From assembly GCA_002404515.1 (NCBI GenBank), contig DHJV01000103.1, positions 1-18,541 of the forward strand: a stretch of 18,541 nucleotides of DNA. Direction: 5' to 3'. The notes under the pieces were generated by a model. The model worked only from the letters and a program-made list of their open reading frames with translations, was not told where the DNA came from and ran no database searches. This stretch comes from Lachnospiraceae bacterium UBA4711 (lineage in GTDB: Bacteria; Bacillota; Clostridia; Lachnospirales; Lachnospiraceae). The translations under genes were made by a program, and so were the position numbers. Of this stretch, positions 1 to 5,788 are shown one piece after another (the stretch's first letter is position 1; each line of letters opens with the position of its first letter).

Positions 1-173
1 TCTTCGATTTCCGGTTCTACAGCCTCCGGTTCCTCTTCGACAGTTTCTTCCACCGGTGTCTCAATCTCCGGCTCTGGCTCTTCGACTGTTTCTTCGCTTT
101 CCGGTTCTACAGCTTCCGGTTCCTCTTCGACTGTCTCTTCCACCGTTATCTCAATCTCCGGTTCCGGTTCTTC
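1..173 (-). repeat. Direct repeat of about 83 nt, period 90 nt, inside the Glu/Pro-rich coding region
   Basis: Positions 1-83 and 91-173 align with only about ten mismatches, giving a period of 90 nt (30 codons). Both copies encode the Glu-Pro-Glu tail of the acidic protein (Glu-Ala-Val-Glu-Pro and Glu-Glu-Thr-Val-Glu-Glu-type motifs). Differences are mostly third-position changes. More copies may lie beyond the left edge. Confidence 0.8.
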
Positions 174-1910
174 CTCAACAACTTCTTCCACTGCCTCTTC
201 GACTTCCGGTTCTGGCTCAGATTCCACCTCCGGCTCTGGTTCTACGGCCTCAACCTCCTCGGTTTCTTCCTCTGCTTCCGGTTTTTCCATCTCAGGTTTC
301 GGTTCCGACATCTTCATCTCTCCGAATTCGTCATCCACTGTTTCAGAGAAATCGTCAACCTCATATTCTTCATCAAAATCTTCCGGTGCCAATTCCACTG
401 TCTGGAATTCAAACGTCGGTTTTTTGGCTGTTGTCGCTTCTGCTTCCTTCGTTTCGGTCTCCTGCGTCACATGTTCCTTGGATGCAAGCTCCTCGATCGT
501 ATCCGCTTCTGCTTCAAAACCATCATCTTCATCTACTACGACTACATCTTTTGCAATTGTCCCTTTTCTATGTCTCATATCTTCCGCCTGCCCTGTTGTC
601 TCTGCAATCTCTGATGAAATGTCACTATTTGATTCTTTCGGCTCTTCCGATGGCTTTGCATCTTCCGACTCCGATGTTGTTTCTTTTGTTTCCTCTATAT
701 CGGTTGTTCCAGACTCTGTTTTCTCTTCCACAGCATCTGTGGTCTCTGGTGTCGGAGCTTCTTTCTTCTCCTCTACGGCTTCATCTGAAGCAACCTCTTC
801 AGATTCTTCCTCGTGTTTCTTTTTCTTCCACCTCTGGAAAAATCCCTTCTTTTTTTCCTTTTCCGACTCTCCCGCTTCTGTCTCAGATGTTTCCTCGGTT
901 GCTTTTTGCTCTGTCACAGTTGTTTCCTCGGTTGCTTTCTGTTCTTTCTCATCCACAACTGTCTCAGATGCTTTCACCTCAGTATCCGATTTTTCTTCGG
1001 TAGCAGGTTTCTCTTCTGCATTCGGCTTTACTTCCGCTTCATTCTTTTCTGTTTCCGCCGTTGCCGCAGCCTCCGCCTTCTCCTGCTGTTTCTGTTTTTT
1101 CAGCAATTTCTTTTCTTTCCGTTGTTCTTCGCGTTCCTGCTTTTTGAGCATCTTCTGCACTTTCTTCTCCGAACCGGCAGGTGTATACGAATCTTCATAC
1201 ATAATCGTGATTTCCGCCTCTTTCGGATGCATTCTCAGATCATCCGCTGCAAGCAGCTCCTGTTCTTCTGTGCGAAGTTCTTCCATGTCCGGATCATTAT
1301 CCGCAGCTTCTGTTTCTGGATATACATTAAAATATGTATCTACCTTTTCTTTTCCAGATTCGATATCCTGTATGATCCGGCTATTATCGGAATTCTTGAA
1401 CGATGCATGATACAACTCAGCTAATGCCGCCGCCTCGCTCTGTTTCCCCTCTTTTTTATAAAGCAGATATAATTCAAAGCTCCAGTCATAGTCCAGATTG
1501 TGTGCGTACCCGGCAATCAACGGTTCCAGTGTCGTGTAATTGTCCGCATGTTCATGCTTATTCCAGACATATTCCATATCACGGCTGTCATATGCATTGG
1601 CATCAAACATATACATATCGTAATATGTTTTTGCCAGCTGAAAATATCCCATCCGCAAATATAGCTCCACAAACGTATACAAGATACGCTTTGATTCCGG
1701 TCCCAGGCGATGTGCCATGATCAGGCATCGTCTGGCATCTTTATATCTATCATTTTTGATGTAAATTTCTCCACACAGTCTCAGAAACTGTGGGTTCAGG
1801 GATTTTGTCAAATCCTGATGTTCCACTAACTCAAGTGCCAGACTATATTCTCTGGAATTCGCCAACTCTTTAATTTTATTTACGCTCGCCATGCTGAGTC
1901 CTGCGCCCAT
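1..1910 (-). CDS. Large acidic protein with TPR-like N-terminus and Glu/Pro-rich repeats, C-terminus cut off by the window
   Basis: The minus frame is open for 636 codons from ATG 1910 to the window edge, with no stop, so the C-terminus is missing. The start is supported by AGAGGTG 7 nt upstream; the next in-frame ATG (1892) has no ribosome site. Residues about 1-160 are helical, with pairs of short amphipathic helices rich in Leu, Ala and Tyr that resemble tetratricopeptide repeats. Residues about 230-260 are a Lys/Glu/Gln-rich, coiled-coil-like stretch. From about 260 to the edge the chain is low complexity, dominated by Glu, Thr, Val, Ser and Pro, and ends in Glu-Pro repeats. I see no signal peptide or membrane segment. 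It lies 30 bp after the YbjQ-family gene, so the two are probably co-transcribed. I do not recognise a specific family. Function is unknown; a scaffolding or protein-binding role is only inferred from the helical repeats and disordered tail. Confidence 0.85.
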   Translation of the reverse strand, partial: MGAGLSMASVNKIKELANSREYSLALELVEHQDLTKSLNPQFLRLCGEIYIKNDRYKDARRCLIMAHRLGPESKRILYTFVELYLRMGYFQLAKTYYDMYMFDANAYDSRDMEYVWNKHEHADNYTTLEPLIAGYAHNLDYDWSFELYLLYKKEGKQSEAAALAELYHASFKNSDNSRIIQDIESGKEKVDTYFNVYPETEAADNDPDMEELRTEEQELLAADDLRMHPKEAEITIMYEDSYTPAGSEKKVQKMLKKQEREEQRKEKKLLKKQKQQEKAEAAATAETEKNEAEVKPNAEEKPATEEKSDTEVKASETVVDEKEQKATEETTVTEQKATEETSETEAGESEKEKKKGFFQRWKKKKHEEESEEVASDEAVEEKKEAPTPETTDAVEEKTESGTTDIEETKETTSESEDAKPSEEPKESNSDISSEIAETTGQAEDMRHRKGTIAKDVVVVDEDDGFEAEADTIEELASKEHVTQETETKEAEATTAKKPTFEFQTVELAPEDFDEEYEVDDFSETVDDEFGEMKMSEPKPEMEKPEAEEETEEVEAVEPEPEVESEPEPEVEEAVEEVVEEEPEPEIEITVEETVEEEPEAVEPESEETVEEPEPEIETPVEETVEEEPEAVEPEIE

Positions 1911-1940
1911 GCCCTGTCACCTCTGTCAGTTTCATTTTAC

Positions 1941-3038
1941 TTAGTGTCCTTCAAACACCTTTTCTACCTTCTCAATTACGGTATCCTTCATGTTGCCTCT
2001 TGTCTTTTCATACTGCAATCCAGACTCCATAATCTCCAAAAGCTCCATTCTGTACTCGTTATCAATATCCTTGATGTATTCCATCAATACATCTTTCAGT
2101 TCAATGACATATTCCTTTGTCTGCATCTTTGCGAGCATCTCATCCGGATTAAACTTGGATGTGCTCTTCATATCTTCCTGCTTACGTCCGCAGATCAGAC
2201 ATTCATCTGCACCAGCCTCATTCACATAACCACAGTTACATGTCCAGATCATGCCATCGGTACGATACTTCTCGACCGCATCAATACCACGTTTTTCTTT
2301 GAGTGCAGATAATCTATGTAACGGCATACTGACATCAATTGGCTGATCGTTGCATGCAAATACGCCACGACTTGTCACATATTTGGAAATGCGCACCTTT
2401 GCATCCTTCAAAAGCAGGATATCCTTTGCCGGAAGCTTGCACTCCATATTCCTGGATTCAATCAGAGAAACATTTCCTTTCTCGAACACGAAATCCAGAT
2501 CCTTTAACAGCAGCCGCTCTTCATACAGGTTTGTCAGTTCAACATCTGCACGGATTGCACGTATATCATCTTTGTTATAATTATAGAAATCTGTAGAAAT
2601 AGTTACCCCATTCTTAGATCCACGTAACCATACACGTACCGGTCTTGGCACCAGACGGTTATAGTAGTTGCTGACATACAAAAATTTTTCTGTAACCGGA
2701 TTCTCCTCCGGTTTCTTCTTCAGGCGAACCGCTGTACCAGAAGCGATTGTTCCTACGGAATAGCTTGCAAACTGTGTATAGTTCAGTTCTACGCCAATTA
2801 CCGCATCCGCTTTCTTTTTTGCTGCGATTGTCTGCAGACGTTTCAACGCTGTCTCATTTACCTGCTCCAGCTTGCCTGTCAGTTTTTCACTCTCAGAGTC
2901 TGACATTTCACTCACGCCTGCTGCAAACCCCTTGAAAAAGTTCGAGCTCAGTACAGACTGCACATTTACAAATCCCAAATACTCTACGATTTCGTAACCC
3001 TCAAAGCCCTGTCCGGACGTCAACATTACATCTGCCAT
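1941..3038 (-). CDS. YbjQ/UPF0145-family protein with C-terminal extension and RanBP2-like zinc ribbon
   Basis: The product is 365 aa. Residues about 3-108 look like the YbjQ (UPF0145, putative heavy-metal-binding) fold, with a Gly-rich opening, a helix containing Ala-Leu-Lys-Arg-Leu and then Ala-Asp-Ala-Val-Ile-Gly-Val. Typical family members are about 100-110 aa, so the remaining 250 residues are an extension. Within it, residues 265-283 form a zinc-ribbon: Trp265, Cys267, Cys269, Asn273, Cys280, Cys283. The C-terminal 80 residues are helical and charged. The start at 3038 was chosen because GGGAGGGT lies 7 nt upstream and the homologous part begins there; a longer frame from 3095 would reach into the probable promoter. 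No signal peptide is seen, so a cytoplasmic protein is likely. It is the first gene of a pair with the acidic protein downstream. The biochemical role of the family is not settled. Confidence 0.85.
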   Translation of the reverse strand: MADVMLTSGQGFEGYEIVEYLGFVNVQSVLSSNFFKGFAAGVSEMSDSESEKLTGKLEQVNETALKRLQTIAAKKKADAVIGVELNYTQFASYSVGTIASGTAVRLKKKPEENPVTEKFLYVSNYYNRLVPRPVRVWLRGSKNGVTISTDFYNYNKDDIRAIRADVELTNLYEERLLLKDLDFVFEKGNVSLIESRNMECKLPAKDILLLKDAKVRISKYVTSRGVFACNDQPIDVSMPLHRLSALKEKRGIDAVEKYRTDGMIWTCNCGYVNEAGADECLICGRKQEDMKSTSKFNPDEMLAKMQTKEYVIELKDVLMEYIKDIDNEYRMELLEIMESGLQYEKTRGNMKDTVIEKVEKVFEGH

Positions 3039-3085
3039 TTTTATTACCCTCCCAAAATAAAAATAATCGCTCAAATTCACCTTAA

Positions 3086-3114
3086 ATGATACCATACTTC
3101 CGTCATATTTGAAA
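3086..3114 (-). promoter_or_regulatory. Possible promoter for the YbjQ-family gene
   Basis: On the minus strand TATCAT (3086-3091) is preceded by TG plus one base, an extended -10, and by a weak TTTCAA -35 (3109-3114) with a 17-bp spacer. It lies 48 nt upstream of the chosen start at 3038. The -35 match is poor, so this is tentative. The 145-bp gap from 3039 to 3183 holds nothing else I can support. Confidence 0.35.
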
Positions 3115-3183
3115 GACTTTTTGTATGATTTATAACATTTTCATCAATTATTTTGTGCATTTTATGCAAAAATCACCAAATTT

Positions 3184-3687
3184 CTAAAATGCCAACGGAT
3201 TTTTATTCTCATATTTGTGGAAATAAAACTCCAAATCAAAATACGTATGTTCATCGCTATCTGCAACCATTTCCCAATTCTCCATTTCATCCAGATTCGG
3301 AAAATGTGTATCCGCCGCATAATCATAATTGATTTTCGTCACGTGCGCATACTTACAATACGGAAGCAGCATCTCGTAGATCTGTCCGCCGCCAATTACA
3401 AAGATTTCCTTGTCCGCATACTGTTTGAGTGTCTCGAAAAGCTCTTTCTTCGAATGCACGACCGTGCCCCCTCGCACAGTGTAATTCGGATCGGTCGACA
3501 AAATGATATTGTCTCTTCCGGCCAGTGGCAGACCGTTCGGAAATCCTGCCAATGTCTTTCTTCCGAGTACAACGACATTTCCCATTGTCGTCTGACGGAA
3601 GAATTTGTGATCCTCCGGTATTGAAACAAGCAGATCACCCTTGTTTCCAATCGCCCAGTTATTATCCACTGCTACTATCAAATCCAT
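3184..3687 (-). CDS. folA: Dihydrofolate reductase
   Basis: The product is 167 aa, the normal size for bacterial DHFR. It reduces dihydrofolate to tetrahydrofolate with NADPH and so recycles the folate oxidised by thymidylate synthase. Diagnostic parts are Ala-Val-Asp-Asn-Asn-Trp-Ala-Ile-Gly near the N-terminus, Ile-Pro-Glu-Asp-His at 23-27 with Asp26 in the place of the catalytic acid (Asp27 in E. coli), Gly-Arg-Lys-Thr at 42-45 and the cofactor-binding Ile-Gly-Gly-Gly-Gln-Ile-Tyr. A GGAGG lies 10 nt before the ATG at 3687. It follows thyA by 30 bp on the same strand, the classic thyA-folA arrangement, so the two are expected to be co-transcribed. I see no convincing terminator after the stop. 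Confidence 0.97.
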   Translation of the reverse strand: MDLIVAVDNNWAIGNKGDLLVSIPEDHKFFRQTTMGNVVVLGRKTLAGFPNGLPLAGRDNIILSTDPNYTVRGGTVVHSKKELFETLKQYADKEIFVIGGGQIYEMLLPYCKYAHVTKINYDYAADTHFPNLDEMENWEMVADSDEHTYFDLEFYFHKYENKNPLAF

Positions 3688-3717
3688 GTTTCCTTATCCT
3701 CCATTTGTAACCCATTT

Positions 3718-4548
3718 TTAAACCGCAATCGGTATGTTCTTAATCTGTGGTCCGGTCTGATAATCTTCGATCGTGAAATCATCAACCGTAAAATCATAAA
3801 AGTCTTTTACATCCGGATTGAGTGTTACTTTCGGTGCCGGATACGTCGGCCGGCTGATCAGCTCTTCCACGATTGGAATGTGCCTGTCATAAATGTGTGC
3901 ATCTGCGATTACATGCACCAGTTCGCCCGGCTCAAATCCGGTCACCTGTGCCATCATATACACAAGTGCTGCATACTGTACGACATTCCAGTTGTTTGCC
4001 GCAAGCACATCCTGCGAACGCTGATTTAAGATTGCATTTAATTTGTTGCCAGTCACATTAAACGTCACGCTGTACGCACACGGATAAAGATTCATCTCAG
4101 ACAGATCCTGATGCACATAGATGTTTGTCATAATACGGCGGCTGTATGGATTATTCTTCAAATCGTAGATCACACGATCAACCTGATCCATCATGCCCTC
4201 TTTGTATTTGTGCTTCACACCAAGCTGGTAGCCATACGCCTTGCCGATCGAACCATCTTCGTCTGCCCACGCATCCCAGATATGGCTATGCAGATCGTGT
4301 ACGTTGTTTGACTTTTTCTGCCAAATCCACAAAAGCTCATCAATTGCAGACTTGATATACGTCTTGCGCAGTGTGATCGCCGGGAATTCCTCTGCCAGAT
4401 TATACCGGTTTACAACGCCAAACCGTTTGATCGTATAGGCTGACGTTCCATCCTCCCATTTCGGGCGTACTTTCTCGCCCTTTGTATCGTAACCATTCTC
4501 AATAATATCCTTGCACATTGCAATGAACAAATCATCTGCTTTACTCAT
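3718..4548 (-). CDS. thyA: Thymidylate synthase (folate-dependent ThyA)
   Basis: The product is 276 aa and converts dUMP plus methylene-tetrahydrofolate to dTMP and dihydrofolate. Visible sites are Glu71, Trp91, Tyr105, Arg138-Arg139, the nucleophile Cys157 in Tyr-Pro-Cys-Ala-Tyr, the phosphate- and base-binding Gln-Arg-Ser-Gln-Asp (176-180), Asn188 and the Asp-Ala-His-Ile-Tyr motif near 216-220. The usual Pro-Cys-His is Pro-Cys-Ala here, so the residue after the nucleophile is changed. The ends match the family, with a C-terminal Val. The start at 4548 has AGGAG 7 nt upstream; an in-frame extension to 4602 adds 18 residues that look unrelated to the family. It heads the thyA-folA pair and is divergent from two small Xre-type regulators, which makes them candidate controllers, by position only. 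Confidence 0.97.
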   Translation of the reverse strand: MSKADDLFIAMCKDIIENGYDTKGEKVRPKWEDGTSAYTIKRFGVVNRYNLAEEFPAITLRKTYIKSAIDELLWIWQKKSNNVHDLHSHIWDAWADEDGSIGKAYGYQLGVKHKYKEGMMDQVDRVIYDLKNNPYSRRIMTNIYVHQDLSEMNLYPCAYSVTFNVTGNKLNAILNQRSQDVLAANNWNVVQYAALVYMMAQVTGFEPGELVHVIADAHIYDRHIPIVEELISRPTYPAPKVTLNPDVKDFYDFTVDDFTIEDYQTGPQIKNIPIAV

Positions 4549-4566
4549 GTTCTGTCTCCTTCTCCA

Positions 4567-4586
4567 TTTTTGTGCAGTATTCACAG
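4567..4586. promoter_or_regulatory. Copy 1 of a 20-nt intergenic motif shared with the queH region, overlapping an operator-like inverted repeat
   Basis: TTTTTGTGCAGTATTCACAG at this site matches 10887-10906 at 19 of 20 positions (one A/G difference), and the preceding A also matches. It lies 18 nt upstream of the thyA ATG in the thyA/regulator divergent region. It overlaps an inverted repeat, TTCACA-N8-TGTGAA (4580-4599), which is absent from the second copy. Its role is unknown. Confidence 0.5.
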
Positions 4587-4624
4587 CCGCAGTTGTGAAC
4601 ATGTGCCAATCTTATTTTTTCTGC

Positions 4625-4652
4625 TTGTATTTTTTTCTTTTTCTGATAACAT
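4625..4652 (+). promoter_or_regulatory. Possible promoter for the Xre-type regulator pair
   Basis: TTGTAT (4625-4630) and TAACAT (4647-4652) are separated by 16 bp. The predicted transcription start would be near 4659, leaving only a very short leader before the GGAGGT at 4662-4667. Spacing is plausible but the -10 is weak. Confidence 0.3.
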
Positions 4653-4674
4653 AATGCCCATGGAGGTACATTCT

Positions 4675-5013
4675 ATGATTCCAAAAGAATTCGGGCCTCG
4701 TCTAAAAATTTCGCGTCGTCAGAAACATCTCAACCAAATCGACATTTCCAAACGACTCAATATTACAAGACAAGCCTACAGTAACTATGAAACGGGAAGA
4801 TGCGCGCCGCCAGTGGACGTTCTGGCTGAGCTCACCATACTTCTCGAATATGATTTCTTTTCTATTTTTCTGGAAGCAGCCGCTTCCAAATTATTTCATT
4901 CTAATTTTCAATTTTATCCAGAAAGCGAGGATTTATCATGTCAGACACAACCAGCTTCGGAGCTATGCTCATTCGTCTCCGACTCCACTCCGGTTACACC
5001 CAGAAAGAAATAG
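4675..5013 (+). CDS. Small Xre-type helix-turn-helix regulator (first of an overlapping pair)
   Basis: The product is 112 aa. Residues about 6-60 form a Cro/C1-type helix-turn-helix: a basic first helix, Gln-Ile-Asp-Ile-Ser-Lys-Arg-Leu-Asn-Ile as helix 2 and Arg-Gln-Ala-Tyr-Ser-Asn-Tyr-Glu as the recognition helix, followed by Pro-Pro-Val-Asp-Val-Leu. The rest is short and not recognisable; the last 25 residues are Ser/Thr/Pro-rich and are encoded where the next gene overlaps. ATG 4675 was chosen because GGAGGT sits 7 nt upstream; upstream in-frame codons add a hydrophobic stretch unlike any regulator N-terminus. It is divergent from thyA, with 126 bp between starts, and overlaps the next regulator by 76 nt. 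DNA binding is well supported; the target is unknown. Self-regulation or control of thyA-folA is inference from position. Confidence 0.8.
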   Translation: MIPKEFGPRLKISRRQKHLNQIDISKRLNITRQAYSNYETGRCAPPVDVLAELTILLEYDFFSIFLEAAASKLFHSNFQFYPESEDLSCQTQPASELCSFVSDSTPVTPRKK

Positions 5014-5273
5014 CCGCATCGACCGGCATCTCACGTTCATCGTATTGTCATCTGGAAGCGGACTACCGAAAGCCAACTATGGAATTTTTTATCAAGCTCT
5101 GCATCTTCTACAAGCAAAATCCCGTGAAGCTGTTGCTGCCACTTTTTCCGGAAGATTCGATGGATTCACAGAAGCATTATCTGCAATATTTAAATTCGTT
5201 ATGTGAAATAAGATACAAAGCAGACACAAAGCGCAATCGAAAGCGCAATGTCAAATGCTGGTCTAAGAAGTAG
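4938..5273 (+). CDS. Small Xre-type helix-turn-helix regulator (second of an overlapping pair)
   Basis: The product is 111 aa with a complete Cro/C1-type helix-turn-helix at about residues 7-65: Met-Leu-Ile-Arg-Leu-Arg in helix 1, Tyr-Thr-Gln-Lys-Glu-Ile-Ala in helix 2 and Ser-Arg-Ser-Ser-Tyr-Cys-His-Leu-Glu in the recognition helix, then Lys-Pro-Thr-Met. The C-terminus is short and strongly basic (Lys/Arg-rich). A GAGG lies 8 nt before the ATG. The gene starts inside the preceding regulator and runs in a different frame for 76 nt, so its translation is probably coupled to it. It overlaps the 3' end of the convergent SprA-related gene by 11 nt, with no terminator between. The two regulators have the same fold and size but little identity beyond the fold, so they may be old duplicates or separate partners. 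Target unknown. Confidence 0.8.
   Translation: MSDTTSFGAMLIRLRLHSGYTQKEIAASTGISRSSYCHLEADYRKPTMEFFIKLCIFYKQNPVKLLLPLFPEDSMDSQKHYLQYLNSLCEIRYKADTKRNRKRNVKCWSKK
5228..5251 (+). repeat. Tandem 12-nt repeat in the basic tail of the second regulator
   Basis: AAAGCGCAATCG (5228-5239) is followed directly by AAAGCGCAATGT, identical at 10 of 12 positions. It encodes part of the Lys/Arg/Asn-rich C-terminus and looks like a small in-frame duplication. Confidence 0.6.
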
Positions 5274-5727
5274 CATCGAAGTTGTTTCCGATCAAAAATC
5301 CGGCTTCTGCCCGTTTCCGGTTCTTCTCATACGGATTCGTCTCTGAATACCGGATCTGCGTCGTTGTCTCGCCGCCAGCAACATACGTCCTGCCGCATTC
5401 CGGACAGACGCCCATCTTCAACGTCACATTTGCCGATATCAGTTTTGCCCCCGGCTTGCTGCTCTTCTGAATCGCATTCGCCACATGTTCACGTTCATGC
5501 GCACTCACCTTCGCATACGACTCTCCCGCTGCAATCTTGCCCGGTGTCTTAAATGATACATCCGGCTCGTTCGAACCATCAACATACTCCCGGTTCTTAC
5601 ACGTCTCACACTCGACCGGTTTTACCCTCGAAGAAGTATCAACGGTATTATCCGTATTGACCGGTGTGACGCGGCTGACATTGCTGTATGGAATTATATA
5701 ATTGTTGCTCATTGAACCAATATTCAT
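5263..5727 (-). CDS. SprA-related putative metalloprotease-like protein
   Basis: The product is 154 aa. A first Cys pair (Cys40, Cys43) leads into Arg-Glu-Tyr-Val-Asp-Gly-Ser and Val-Ser-Phe-Lys-Thr-Pro. It is followed by His77-Glu78-Arg-Glu80-His81, an HExxH zinc-protease-type motif in the context Ser-Ala-His-Glu-Arg-Glu-His-Val. A second pair (Cys108, Cys111) lies in Cys-Pro-Glu-Cys-Gly-Arg-Thr-Tyr-Val-Ala-Gly-Gly. This order of motifs is what I know from the SprA-related family, whose function is not well defined. There is no signal peptide or membrane segment. The start at 5727 has GAGGTGAT about 4 nt upstream; the Met at residue 6 is an alternative. It is a separate unit after the carAB terminator and ends 11 nt inside the convergent regulator gene. 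The motif supports zinc binding; protease activity is untested. Confidence 0.8.
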   Translation of the reverse strand: MNIGSMSNNYIIPYSNVSRVTPVNTDNTVDTSSRVKPVECETCKNREYVDGSNEPDVSFKTPGKIAAGESYAKVSAHEREHVANAIQKSSKPGAKLISANVTLKMGVCPECGRTYVAGGETTTQIRYSETNPYEKNRKRAEAGFLIGNNFDATS

Positions 5728-5740
5728 TCCATCACCTCAA

Positions 5741-5787
5741 AAAATAAAGGTAACCAGACAGGTTATCTGCATGGTTACCTTTATTTT
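5741..5787 (-). terminator. Strong hairpin terminator after carB
   Basis: Perfect 15-bp arms, AAAATAAAGGTAACC (5741-5755) and GGTTACCTTTATTTT (5773-5787), flank a 17-nt loop, one base after the carB stop. The T-rich end of the downstream arm supplies the U-run on the minus strand. Because the arms are A/T-rich at both ends it could also stop antisense transcription. Confidence 0.85.
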
Positions 5788-5788
5788 A

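Noticed and set aside
56..1424. Long plus-strand open frames rich in Ser, Leu and Phe
   Set aside because: They are the antisense of the continuous minus-strand acidic protein gene and have no ribosome sites; the Glu/Lys-rich reverse frame explains them.
3039..3095. Upstream start for the YbjQ-family gene
   Set aside because: It would include 19 residues encoded across the probable -10 region, and the strong ribosome site is at the downstream ATG.
3140..3175. Hairpin after folA
   Set aside because: GCAT/ATGC with a 3-nt loop is short and has no following U-run on the minus strand, so I do not call it a terminator.
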